Below are positions 51,419 through 60,418 of a stretch of 64,000 bases of DNA, piece after piece. Source of the stretch: JACPPO01 sp965262505. Lineage in GTDB: Bacteria > Acidobacteriota > Vicinamibacteria > Vicinamibacterales > UBA2999. Under the pieces are notes generated by a model. That model made no database searches. It saw nothing but the letters and a program-made list of their open reading frames with translations, and was not told the DNA's origin. The stretch lies in the NCBI GenBank assembly GCA_965262505.1, contig CBDHFM010000030.1, forward strand, positions 4,712,001 through 4,776,000, written 5' to 3'. Each line of letters opens with the position of its first letter. The first letter of the stretch is position 1. The position numbers and the translations under genes were made by a program.

Positions 51419-52260
51419 CCGCCCCAGCCCGACGGGTGCTGGTGCGGGATATGACCGCGCAGGGGGTGAGCGAGCGGCGCGCGCTCGCGCTGGTGCACAT
51501 GAGTGCCTCGTCGCTGCGATACACCCCGGCGCCGGATACTAACGCGGCGTTGCGAGCCCGCATCGTGACCTTAGCGCACCGGCACCGTCGCTACGGTGCC
51601 GGGATGATCTACCTCAAGCTGCGGCAGGCGGGAACACGGGTCAACCACAAGCGGGTGGAGCGCCTGTATACCGAGGCTAGGCTGCAGGTACGTCGGCGGC
51701 GACGCAAGAAGATCCCGGTGGCGGACCGCCAGCCCCTGGTACGCCCCCAGGCGCCGAACGAGGTCTGGTCTGCCGACTTCGTCTTCGACCGCACGGCCGA
51801 GGGACGGGTGGTGAAGTGCCTGACCGTCGTCGATGACGCGACCACCGAAGCGGTGGCCATCGTGCCGGCCCGCGCGTTCGGTGGGCTGCCGGTCACCCGC
51901 GTGCTCGATCAACTCGCGCTCAAGCGCGGCCTGCCGCGTATCTTGCGCACCGACAACGGGAAGGAGTTCTGCGGGCGCGCCATGCTGACATGGGCCCATA
52001 CGCACGGCGTCACGTTGCGCCTGATCGAGCCGGGCAAGCCGAATCAGAACGCCTATATCGAATCGTTCAACGGCCGGTTCCGCGACGAGTGCCTCAACGA
52101 GCACTGGTTCACGAGTCTGGTCCATACCCAGGTCCTCGTCGAGGCCTGGCGACGCGAGTACAACGAGGAGCGGCCGAAGAAGGGACTGGGCGGGCTCACG
52201 CCCGCCCAGTACGCCAAGCGGCTGGTCGCGGAACGCAGTACAGTCACCGCCGGACTCTAA
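51412..52260 (+). CDS. IS3 OrfB (integrase-core transposase)
   Basis: A 282-residue catalytic subunit, made mainly as an OrfAB fusion by the -1 frameshift. The core has VWSADFVFDRTAEGR (first Asp), RILRTDNGKEFCGRA (second Asp) and NAYIESFNGRFRDECL (Glu), then YNEERPKKGLGGLTPAQYA. Upstream HTH_21-type residues read YGAGMIYLKLRQAG. It is intact and in a different subgroup from element A. Confidence 0.9.
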   Translation: MVTAPARRVLVRDMTAQGVSERRALALVHMSASSLRYTPAPDTNAALRARIVTLAHRHRRYGAGMIYLKLRQAGTRVNHKRVERLYTEARLQVRRRRRKKIPVADRQPLVRPQAPNEVWSADFVFDRTAEGRVVKCLTVVDDATTEAVAIVPARAFGGLPVTRVLDQLALKRGLPRILRTDNGKEFCGRAMLTWAHTHGVTLRLIEPGKPNQNAYIESFNGRFRDECLNEHWFTSLVHTQVLVEAWRREYNEERPKKGLGGLTPAQYAKRLVAERSTVTAGL

Positions 52261-52291
52261 ACCGAAGTGCTACTGAAGACGGGGGGACGTC

Positions 52292-54106
52292 GATCGCAAT
52301 CTCGAGGTCAGGCGACGACCCGAAGGAGCGGAGTTTCGAGTGGTCAATCACTCTGGAGAGGTAAGTGTTCTGGATGAAGCTGCCTTGCGCGGCATCTTTG
52401 CTCGGGAGTCGGATTCAGACACTCAGCTACTCCCCAGACTCTGTGGCACGACTATCATCCGAGATGAACAGATCACGGAACTCAGCGTAGATGCACCCGA
52501 GGCATCCCGCTTCACTTTAGTTCGAGACACACTCGGCTCGACGCAGACTTCTGATATTGAGGAACGTCTCAAGAGGACCAAGCAGGTGTTGGATGCTCGG
52601 GTCAAGCGGTTAGAGAGTGCTTACGAGTCGGCACGCGTGGAAGTCAATCGGCTGGTGGCACAGACCAGCGAGGCACGCTCTGACTTTGAGACAGAGCCAG
52701 ACTCAGAACAAGCGCAGCTCGGGCTGGCGGTGGCACTTGGGCTCGCTAGGGACAGTGATAGTGATGAGCTGATGCGACGGGCTCGCAGCCGGATTGGGCA
52801 ACTGCGGAGCCACACATCGACGCTATCTAGAAGCATTCCGCGGCTAAAGGAGATAGAACGCCGTCGCACCGAGATCGAGACGGAGGCATATCGAGCCACA
52901 GATCGGAGGCTGAATCAACAACTTGTACAGGCGGCCGAGGCTGAGCGTCTTGCGAAGGACGCTCGAAGCGCGGCGGAGCGAGAGGCTGGCCGGTTTGAAG
53001 AACAACAGCCGCATATTCGATCGCTTGGGGAGCTTCTTGAGCATGGAAAGCGAGTCGGATTACAGGATGGCCGATGTCCATTGTGCGGCTCAGGCATAAC
53101 GGAAGAGTCGTTCGAGTCCCACCTCCGTGAGACGACGGAGACAGTCGAGCTAAAATCTAGAGGGCTTTTCACTGCGCTAACGAGTAGAGAAGAGGCGCTC
53201 ACGGCCGAAGTCGCGGCTGAATCTCGACGGCGGCAGGCAGAAGCAGCCCTACGGCAGCACAGGCAATTGGGCGACGACCTTCGCGTAGAGTTGGAAGAGG
53301 TTGATCGCGAACTCCGCAAGTTGGAAGGCTTCGCTGCACCAAGAGAGCTGAGCACTGATGCCATCGAATCTTGTCTTGCGGAAGCCAGGTCCGGCCTTGC
53401 AGCGATCGAAGCACCGATGGTTGGACTGGAGGTGTCCGCCGCATATGCACGTCTGATGGAGCAGGAGAGGGTTCTAGCACAGGCCAGAAAAGGATTTACT
53501 TCTGTGCAGAAGTCTCTGGAGGCTGCTCGACGCGCCAGCTCACACCTGGAGCAGGCCGATCGGACGGTGAGGCGGGTAGCTGGTGAGCTTGTTGACGAGC
53601 GACTGGCACAGCTAGAGCCGCTCTTGATGGAGCTCTACGAGCGTCTCCGGCCGCATGTCGAGTGGGCAACTGTTGGATACAGAGTCCGTGGCGACGTGAA
53701 GCGATTCATGCGACTCACAGTAGGAGACGACGAACTCAATCCTCGATTCATGTTCAGCAGTGGTCAACGTAGAGCGCTTGGTCTCGCCTTTTTGCTTTCG
53801 GTTCACTTGTCCACAACCTGGAGCCGGTGGAACACGCTTATTATGGACGATCCAATGCAGCATGTTGACGATTACCGAGCGCTCCATCTGGCCGAGGTGC
53901 TCGGTTCAATTAGAAGGAGCGGCAGACAGATCCTGTGTGCCGTCGAGGACCGCTCTCTGGCGGATTTGCTCGCGAGACGGTTGGCCACTTCGGAATCGGA
54001 GAACGGCAGCTTGGTGCAATTCACTTACGAGCTTGGGAAAGGCTCAATTGTCGCGTCCGTGGAGACTTTTCCGCCCCTCTTGTCGCGGCTGTTCACCGCC
54101 GCGTAG
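52292..54106 (+). pseudogene. Rad50/SMC-like ATPase, N terminus removed by IS3
   Basis: About 604 codons remain in one frame that runs straight out of the IS3 border (DRNLEVRRRPEGAEF). A long coiled coil contains a zinc-hook CPLCGSGI near the middle and a second coiled arm, then the ABC signature FSSGQRRALGLAF and Walker B NTLIMDDPMQHVDD. Walker A is missing because the 5' end is lost. Such proteins work as DNA-end or loop-extruding ATPases in defence systems. A GTG at 52340 could start a shortened product without ATP-binding capacity. Confidence 0.75.
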
Positions 54107-54203
54107 AGTGGCGGTTCACACAGAAGGGCTGACTCGAGCAATTGGAATTGACGCATCCTGCCAGGAAAAGCAGATTCTTGACGACACTCGGTGTGCCCAG
54201 AGG

Positions 54204-54534
54204 GCACTGAGGGCACTGTCAAGTTGATAGTGAGCATGCAGGCTCCGCCGTCACCGATGCACTGAGCTAGCGTGCTGCCTTATGCACAGGTCGCCTCCCG
54301 CCAGACCCCGAAGGCCCGGCTCCGCATCAGGCGATGGTGCACGGCGCGGAGCAGATGGCGGTCAACGCGAAACAGATTCAAGACGACGCCGTGGACGACC
54401 AAGAAACGTTGCGCGTGTGCGACGGAGGTGAATCCGCGCATCTGGTGCTCGCGCTGCCCCGTCGGTTGGTGCGACGCCTCCGCGCGGTTGTTCTCGTACC
54501 GTCGCGTGCTGTGGGTGACGGCCGGCATGAGTGA
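54204..54534 (-). mobile_element. IS6-family transposase C-terminal fragment with end
   Basis: The minus strand reads PAVTHSTRRYENNRAEASHQ, then PTGQREHQMRGFTSVAHAQR and FLVVHGVVLNLFR, the NNRAE-SHQPTR-RE region of IS6 transposases. GGCACTGTCAAGTTG at 54204 matches the IS6 terminal consensus. The first two catalytic Asp are lost. 54107-54203 holds nothing else. Confidence 0.75.
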
Positions 54535-54598
54535 CCTTGCCCCCTGAAACCGTTCCAGCCCGAACGATAGGATTCGGACGCAACGATCAGGAGGCACG

Positions 54599-55070
54599 AT
54601 GCCAAGGAAGCGCTACAGCACAGAACAGATCGTCACGAAGCTCCGTCAGGCCGAGGTGGAGCTCGGCCGGGGGCTGTGCACGCCCCAGGTCTGCAAGAAG
54701 CTGGGTATCAGCGAGCAGACGTACTACCGCTGGCGGAAAGAGTACGGCGGCTTGGGTCTGGACCAGGCCAAGCGGTTAAAGGCACTCGAGCAAGAGAACC
54801 TGCGGCTGAAGAAGCTGGTGGCCGACCAGGCCCTGGACAACGCGATCCTCAAAGAGGTGGCCTCGGGAAACTTCTGAGCCCGCCCCGGAGACGCCAGGCC
54901 GTGAACCATGTCTGCCCGCGGCTGGGCGTTTCGGAGCGGCGGGCCTGCCGAGTCATGGGACACGCCCGGTCGACCCACCGGTATCTGGCGCGCTTGCCGG
55001 ATGACGAACCACGGTTGGTCAGCCGCATGATCGAACTCGCGACGACGTATGGGCGGTATGAATCGTACCG
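54599..55070 (+). mobile_element. IS3-family element C, left part with OrfA and OrfB start
   Basis: OrfA (54599-54877, MPRKRYSTEQIVTKLRQAEV and WRKEYGGLGLDQAKRL) is complete; OrfB continues in the -1 frame (LGVSERRACRVMGHARSTHR, then ELATTYGRYESYR) and breaks at about 55070, before any catalytic residue. Confidence 0.8.
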
Positions 55071-55097
55071 GGAACGTCGGAGACCGAATTTGTTGAA

Positions 55098-55319
55098 TCA
55101 GGCCACCTCAGCCTGCTCATAGTACTGCGCCTCGAACTCTGCTGGTGGAATGTCCCCGAGAGGCCCCAACAGTCGTCGCGTATTGAACCAGTCCACCCAC
55201 GTCAAGGTGGCGAACTCCACGGCCTCGAGGGTGCGCCACGGGCCCTTCCGTCGAATCACCTCCGTCTTGTACAAGCCGATCACCGACTCGGCGAGGGCAT
55301 TGAAGCCCCTATGTGTCAA
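55098..55319 (-). mobile_element. IS3-family OrfB C-terminal fragment
   Basis: About 73 codons on the minus strand: NALAESVIGLYKTEVIRRKG (catalytic Glu helix), then EFATLTWVDWFNTRRLLGPL and IPPAEFEAQYYEQ. It belongs to an IS3 subtype different from elements A-C. Confidence 0.8.
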
Positions 55320-55339
55320 GAGTGCTCCATTGCAGATGA

Positions 55340-55399
55340 TGGGTGAAGATCCTGTCGATTGGCATCGTGCGGGCTAGTCACGATTCGTGCAACAACGCC
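55340..55399 (+). mobile_element. IS5-family right-end fragment
   Basis: The last 55-60 bases of the IS5 element, ending TTCGTGCAACAACGCC. No transposase sequence remains. Confidence 0.8.
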
Positions 55400-55499
55400 A
55401 CCGAATCACCGCGAGTCAACCTCCGTCTTGGAGAAATAGTGGAGACGGCTAGCTAGGCCGCCCGGACGGCGTCCTCGACGGTGTGTCCCAAACGGGGGG

Positions 55500-55692
55500 A
55501 ACCATGAACCAAGATTCGTTGATCGATCGCCGGGGTCGTTCTTCTCGTGGCCGTAGAACGTGGCCCGCTTCATCGTGTCCTCGCCCTCGTTCTCGAGGCC
55601 GAGGACAAGCTCCAGGAGGTCGAGGACCCCGCGCACGCGGTCCAGCGACTGGGAGCCGTCCGCCTTTGAGACGCGAGCGTAGCCGATCGCAA
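55500..55692 (-). pseudogene. Serine resolvase/invertase N-terminal scrap
   Basis: The minus strand reads IGYARVSKADGSQSLD, the N terminus of small serine recombinases with the catalytic Ser in RVSKADG, then diverges into LDLLELVLGLENEGED and stops matching. No DNA-binding domain follows. 55400-55499 and 55693-55784 show nothing else I can name. Confidence 0.45.
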
Positions 55693-55784
55693 GCGGATGA
55701 CGGCGCAGCCGTGGACGCGTCTGGACTGATAGTGTCTCTAGGATCGATCTGTGTGCAAAACCGCTTGAGTGAAGCGAGCGGTCA

Positions 55785-56444
55785 CTAGAAGTTCGGGCGG
55801 CCGTGGGTCAGCGGTTTGGGGTTGTCGATGATTGGGTCGTTGCCCTCGGCTCGGTTGCTATGGGTGCATTCGTTCTCGGTGAGCAGGGAAAACGCTTGGC
55901 GATAGTCCGATTCGACTGTCGCCATAACCGACAGGGCCACGTTTTCCCAAGCTAGATCGTTTTGGTACCTTCGCATGGCCTCGGCGACTTCGCGTTGCTC
56001 TTCCGCTTCGGCCCTGGCGCGCCGCTCGGGCGTGACGACCAACAGGCCCGACTCTTCAATTCTGCGTATCGGCTCGCGCGCAATGTCCTGCGCCCGCCTC
56101 ACAGATAGTGGCGTGCCGGATGCGTCCGTTCCTAAAAATACTGCTCTCGGACGACTCTGCCACGCGACATTGTATCGGCAGTAATAAACCCGCAGATCGC
56201 GTCGAGTCTTTTCGCACGCCTCGCCGTCCCTGGGAGACGTGAACACCTGCGCCCGGAAGGACTCCTCGCTGGAGCTATCGACAAATCTGCGGTAGTCCCG
56301 CAGCGTCGGGTGAATCTCGCCGCACTGCTCGGCGGCCTTGGCGCTTATGGCCTCTTCGGTAGCAGGTTGCTGTATCAAGATGCTCGATTGGGCGGACGCC
56401 ATCGAGGGGACGAGAATCATCACGGTCAGCAGTAAGTGTTTCAT
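55785..56444 (-). CDS. Secreted or periplasmic hypothetical protein
   Basis: A 219-residue protein with a clear signal peptide (MKHLLLTVMILVPSMASAQS, cleavage likely after ASA). The mature part has four Cys in pairs (EQCGEIHPT, EACEKTRRD, VYYCRYN) and an Arg/Glu-rich helix (RRARAEAEEQREVAEAMRR). I recognise no family. The ATG at 56444 precedes the signal peptide; the frame is open upstream only into the IS1380 end 37 bases away, so the promoter may be lost or provided by the IS. Confidence 0.6.
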   Translation of the reverse strand: MKHLLLTVMILVPSMASAQSSILIQQPATEEAISAKAAEQCGEIHPTLRDYRRFVDSSSEESFRAQVFTSPRDGEACEKTRRDLRVYYCRYNVAWQSRPRAVFLGTDASGTPLSVRRAQDIAREPIRRIEESGLLVVTPERRARAEAEEQREVAEAMRRYQNDLAWENVALSVMATVESDYRQAFSLLTENECTHSNRAEGNDPIIDNPKPLTHGRPNF

Positions 56445-56480
56445 GGTCGTTTTATCTCTCGCGGAGTGCGTTGTACTCGG

Positions 56481-58135
56481 GATTTCCGTTTTGCCTGCCC
56501 CGGATGGCCATTTATACACCCGAGAGCCGCCGAGCCCACGAGATTGTGTTCGTCGCACCATCGTCCAGGTCCGAATGCCGTCACCCCAGCCCGCGCTGAC
56601 GTGTCGCGGGCTGGAGGTCCGTGCTTCCAGGGGATTCCTTCGACACCGCTCCTCATTTGTGTCCTCGCTTTGCCAAGCCGGCGTCCTTGCACTCGCCGCG
56701 CGTCAGCCTGCCGGGACCGGTAGCGCCCAGATCCGCTGGAGCATCGCCCCGAACAGGCGTCGGGTCAGGTGACTCTCCGCCAGGAACAGCCAGTAGTAGC
56801 GCGCGTGTTTTACCAACCGCCCGCCCGTCTTGACCAGGCGCTGCTGCAGGCTGGTCAATGACCAGCGCTCGATGCGCGTGGGCAGGACCAGCCGCCGCCA
56901 CAGATTCCCCAAGTTGTACGCGAGTACGCTCAGCTGCAGCCGGACCTCGTTCGCTCGAAATCGATGGCACGACAGCCGCGTCCAGTGCGTGGCCTGCTTG
57001 CCTTCCTTGATCCATGGCTCGGCGGTGCCGCGCTTGTTGTAGAACCGCACGACGGCGCGATTGTGGATCGGGAGATTCGTCACGATGAAGCCGACGCGCG
57101 GGAACAGCTCGCCGACGTGGTGCTCGACTTGTGCCACGACCCGCCGGGGCGTGGTCCAGCTGTCCGCCTGGTACTGGAAGCTCTGGTCCCGAATGAGCGG
57201 CTTGAGGCTGGGCCGTCCCGGTGACCGAAACAGGAGGTCTTCGATCGCCAGCTCCACGTTCTTGTTGGCCGGTATCCGGATCGCGTACTGGACGCCGCGC
57301 GCCTCCAGCGCTTCGTAGATCGCCGGCCGCGCGAAGGCGGCGTCGGCCCGGAACGCGACGCGCTGTCCCTCGGCCTGCTGGCGGTCGATCTCGGGCACGA
57401 GCAGTTCCTCCCAGTCGTCCGCGCTGGAGACGTTGCCGAGTCGCAGCTTCGCCGCCACGCAGTCACCGTGATCGGTGAACAGAAACAGCGGGTGGTAGCA
57501 GACCGACGCGAAGTGCCCGTTGGAGGCGCTGCCTTCTTGCTGCCCATGCACCGGGCTCTCGCTGGAATCCATGTCGAGCACGATGCGGTCGGCTCGGTCG
57601 AACGTCTCCGCCTGTCCGATCAGGTCGCGGTTCACCGCCATCAACCCATCGAGGTTGTCATCACGGGTCAGTAGCTCGGTCTCGAACCAATGCAGAGTGG
57701 ACGTCAGGGCTGCACGCCGGTCCAACCGCGTCGGCGACCCGATCAGACGAAAGGTCGGATCGGTCGAGAGACGCTGCGCGTCGTTGAGGTCTTCGTAGCC
57801 CGCCAAGCGGCTGTACACCGACTGCCGCAGGAGATCGGGCAACCGGAACTGCGTGTTCCGTCCGTGGCGAGCGTCGTGCAGGTGCGCGGCGATGATCCCC
57901 GCAAGGCCAAGGCGTTCATCCAACTCACGCACCAGGATCAGACCGGCGTCGGAGGTGATGCGCGACCCCTGAAACGCGACCTTCAGAAATCCGTTGAACG
58001 TGAACTGAAAGGGCTCGGTCTGTAATTCACCCACTGGGTGTCACCCTCCGTAGCCTGCTTTTTCTCTGGAAACCCGCGACAATCAAGGCGTGACGACTGA
58101 TCGGATGGCCAAAAGTACCACAGCCAAATCGGAAA
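56481..58135 (-). mobile_element. IS1380-family element, intact (about 1.65 kb)
   Basis: Inverted repeats: GGGATTTCCGTTTTGCCTG at 56482 and, on the other strand near 58135, CCGGATTTCCGATTTGGCTG. It encloses one full transposase. Fragments of the same element occur at 2098-2148 and 34682-35088. Confidence 0.88.
56703..58034 (-). CDS. IS1380-family transposase
   Basis: A 443-residue DDE transposase. Blocks: GLILVRELDERLGL, RQSVYSRLAGYEDLNDAQRL, then the catalytic IVLDMDSSESPVHGQQEGS (first Asp), VAFRADAAFARPAIYEAL (second Asp) and the C-terminal WIKEGKQATHWTRLSCHRF (Glu). It starts with GTG at 58034 (MGELQTEPF). All family motifs are kept, so it is probably active. Confidence 0.9.
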   Translation of the reverse strand: MGELQTEPFQFTFNGFLKVAFQGSRITSDAGLILVRELDERLGLAGIIAAHLHDARHGRNTQFRLPDLLRQSVYSRLAGYEDLNDAQRLSTDPTFRLIGSPTRLDRRAALTSTLHWFETELLTRDDNLDGLMAVNRDLIGQAETFDRADRIVLDMDSSESPVHGQQEGSASNGHFASVCYHPLFLFTDHGDCVAAKLRLGNVSSADDWEELLVPEIDRQQAEGQRVAFRADAAFARPAIYEALEARGVQYAIRIPANKNVELAIEDLLFRSPGRPSLKPLIRDQSFQYQADSWTTPRRVVAQVEHHVGELFPRVGFIVTNLPIHNRAVVRFYNKRGTAEPWIKEGKQATHWTRLSCHRFRANEVRLQLSVLAYNLGNLWRRLVLPTRIERWSLTSLQQRLVKTGGRLVKHARYYWLFLAESHLTRRLFGAMLQRIWALPVPAG

Positions 58136-58183
58136 TCCGGGAGTAAAGGGGTGTGCGTCGGCCCGTGCGACAATCACGCGCCC

Positions 58184-59065
58184 ATGCGCCCTCGCCCCGT
58201 CGCCGTACCATCGAGCGTCGAAACACGCGCCTTCCTGTGTCTGTGCGCCGGTGCCTGCGGTATTGCCTGTGCGCCGACCCTCGTACGTCTGTCGGAAACG
58301 GGTCCGGTGGCGAGCGCCTTCTGGCGCGCGGCCGTTGCGGCGCCGGTGCTCTGCTTATGGGCGCGGCGCGCGGCCCCGCGCCCCGTCTCCGCGTCGCTCC
58401 GCCCAGCCGTCGCGGCCGGGCTCTTTTTCGCGGCGGACCTGGCCGTGTGGCACTGGTCGATTACCTACACGTCGGTCGCCAACGCGACGCTGCTGGCGAA
58501 CCTCGCCCCTCTCTTTGTCACCCTCGCCAGCTGGTTCTTCTTGCGGAAGAGGGTGACGCGCCCCTTCCTCGTTGGGATGGTGACCGCGATCGCCGGTATG
58601 TTCGTTCTCGTCGGGCCCAATTTCGCGGCCGGTGGGACGAGATTGGCGGGGGACGCTCTGGGCGCCCTCACCGCCGTGTTCTACGCGGGATACATGTTGG
58701 CGATCAAGACAGCGTGCGATGCCGGGGTGCCGACCCTGCGACTCATGGCTTGGAGTACCAGCATTACGGCGGTTGCGTTACTCCCCGTCGCGCTGCTCTC
58801 GCCTCAGCCGTCGCTCCCGCAGAGTCTCACCGGTTGGGCGATCCTGGCGGCGCTTGCCCTCGTGTCTCAGGTGCTCGGCCAGGGCCTCATTGCCTTTGGG
58901 TTCGTGCACCTCTCCGCATCGCTCTCGAGCGTGAGCCTGCTCTTGCAGCCGGTCCTGGCGACGCTCTTTGCCTGGGCGATTCTCAGCGAAACGATCGGGC
59001 CTTCGCAAGTCATCGGCGGTGGCGTCGTGCTCGGGGGAATCTGGCTCGCCAAGCGGGGGAGCTAG
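58184..59065 (+). CDS. EamA/DMT-family membrane transporter
   Basis: A 293-residue inner-membrane exporter of the drug/metabolite transporter superfamily. Ten hydrophobic helices in two EamA repeats are visible (for example LCLCAGACGIACAPTLVRLS, then NATLLANLAPLFVTLASWFF in repeat one; VSQVLGQGLIAFGFVHLSAS and SLLLQPVLATLFAWAILSE in repeat two). The substrate is unknown. The ATG at 58184 is preferred; an upstream GTG at 58151 would add 11 residues. It begins about 50 bases from the IS1380 end, so its promoter may be the IS end. Confidence 0.85.
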   Translation: MRPRPVAVPSSVETRAFLCLCAGACGIACAPTLVRLSETGPVASAFWRAAVAAPVLCLWARRAAPRPVSASLRPAVAAGLFFAADLAVWHWSITYTSVANATLLANLAPLFVTLASWFFLRKRVTRPFLVGMVTAIAGMFVLVGPNFAAGGTRLAGDALGALTAVFYAGYMLAIKTACDAGVPTLRLMAWSTSITAVALLPVALLSPQPSLPQSLTGWAILAALALVSQVLGQGLIAFGFVHLSASLSSVSLLLQPVLATLFAWAILSETIGPSQVIGGGVVLGGIWLAKRGS

Positions 59066-59216
59066 CCTTACTCTGGCCTTCGGCTCATGCAGCCGCTGCG
59101 CGGTCCTCGGACGCCGCAGGTGTAAGTATCCTCCGTGGCCCCGGCAGTACCACAATCTATTTTCGCTTTATCTTCACCATTTTGTATATTACCCTTTGTC
59201 TGCGTGGTCAGCGGCC

Positions 59217-60418
59217 TGTCGGTCTCGAATTCGTCATCAGGCCGCCGCTGGAAGCTGGACCATGCCCCGGCAGTGGGAGATCCAACGCACATGGTTGAAT
59301 TCGGCACGGGCCGCCGTGCGTTCGCCCGCGAAGCCTAACGGCGTGTAGCCTTCCAACGACGCATGGCTCCGTGCCGCGTTGTAGTAGGCCTGGAAGTCGG
59401 CGAGCTTCCGCTCCAGATCACCGGCATTCCAGAACAACACATGATCCAGGAATTCTCGCCGCATCGTCCCGATCAGCCGTTCCACAAAGGGGTGTGACAG
59501 GGGCACATGGGGCACCGTCTTGATTTCGTCGATCTCCAGAAGCCGAAGGTTCGCGGTCCACCGATGCGCCTCGAACAACGGATCATGATCCGTACTGAGA
59601 TGTCGCGGCGCGCCCCGCCCATGAATGGCGGCGTTGAACATGCGGCAGAGGCTGGGTGCATCGACCGGTCCGCGATGCACACCGAATCCCACGAGGCGCC
59701 GCGTGAACTGGTCCATGACCACGAGCACCCAGTAGCTCTGGAGCACGATGGACTCACAGCGCAAGAGGTCCACGCTCCACAGACTGTCTGTCGTGTGTCC
59801 GACGAACGACAACCACGAGGGCCCGGTTCCGCCCGGGGCTGGACGATAGCGTTTCGCCAGCACGCGGTGCACGACGTTCTTGTCGATGTCGACCCCGAAC
59901 GTCTGCGAGATGATGCGCGCAATCCGCGGGCACCCGAATCGAGGATTGCGCGATTTGAGCTCGACGATGGCGCGGATGAGCGACTCGCTCGGCCCCTTTG
60001 GGCCCGGCTTCTTCGGTCGCGCGCTTGAGGAAAACAATCGGCGGTACTTGCCGCGCACCAGCGCCTGATGGAAGGTCAGCAACGTGGACGGGCGCAGTCC
60101 GATGGCGACCTTGCGAATCCGTCCCGGACTCAGAAAAAGCGCCCCGAATCCGCATAGGAGCCGATCGCCCACTCTGAGGTTCGGCGCACGCTGGCGCGAA
60201 CGGCGCAGCACGATCAGCTGCTGCTTGAGCAGGAGATTCTCAGCGATGACGGCTCGCACGCCGCCGGGTCTGCAGAGCTTCGCGGCTGTGACGGCCAGGT
60301 GAAGCAGGGGGAGCAGGAGATCCTTCATGCGCGAGACAGCGTAGGTCAGAACTCAGGCGCCACGCAATGGTGTCCCAGGCCTCGATTTAGCGACCGAATT
60401 CGGAATTCGAGACCCACA
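59217..60418 (-). mobile_element. IS481-like integrase-core element, intact (1202 bp)
   Basis: TGTCGGTCTCGAATTCGTC at 59217 and, on the other strand at 60418, TGTGGGTCTCGAATTCCGA form the terminal repeats. One transposase gene lies inside. Deleted relatives are at 5396-5478, 37723-37741 and 38055-38300. Confidence 0.85.
59237..60328 (-). CDS. Integrase-core transposase of the IS481-like element
   Basis: A 363-residue DDE transposase: an N-terminal helical block (AVIAENLLLKQQLIVLRRSR), HTH (NPRFGCPRIARIISQTFGVD), then the rve core TTDSLWSVDLLRCESIVL (first Asp), RHLSTDHDPLFEA (second Asp) and HPFVERLIGTMRREFLDHVL (Glu), closing with YYNAARSHASLEGYTPLGFA. The ATG at 60328 is the natural start. 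It is intact. Confidence 0.88.
   Translation of the reverse strand: MKDLLLPLLHLAVTAAKLCRPGGVRAVIAENLLLKQQLIVLRRSRQRAPNLRVGDRLLCGFGALFLSPGRIRKVAIGLRPSTLLTFHQALVRGKYRRLFSSSARPKKPGPKGPSESLIRAIVELKSRNPRFGCPRIARIISQTFGVDIDKNVVHRVLAKRYRPAPGGTGPSWLSFVGHTTDSLWSVDLLRCESIVLQSYWVLVVMDQFTRRLVGFGVHRGPVDAPSLCRMFNAAIHGRGAPRHLSTDHDPLFEAHRWTANLRLLEIDEIKTVPHVPLSHPFVERLIGTMRREFLDHVLFWNAGDLERKLADFQAYYNAARSHASLEGYTPLGFAGERTAARAEFNHVRWISHCRGMVQLPAAA

Larger units (their letters stand above)
51089..52291 (+). mobile_element. IS3-family element B, intact (about 1.2 kb)
   Basis: The left end GACGTCCCCCCCGAATTGAG and the right end, read on the other strand as GACGTCCCCCCGTCTTCAGT, form inverted repeats that continue to a shared TTTAGAGTCCG. 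It lies between the AlpA start and the truncated Rad50-like gene. Confidence 0.8.
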
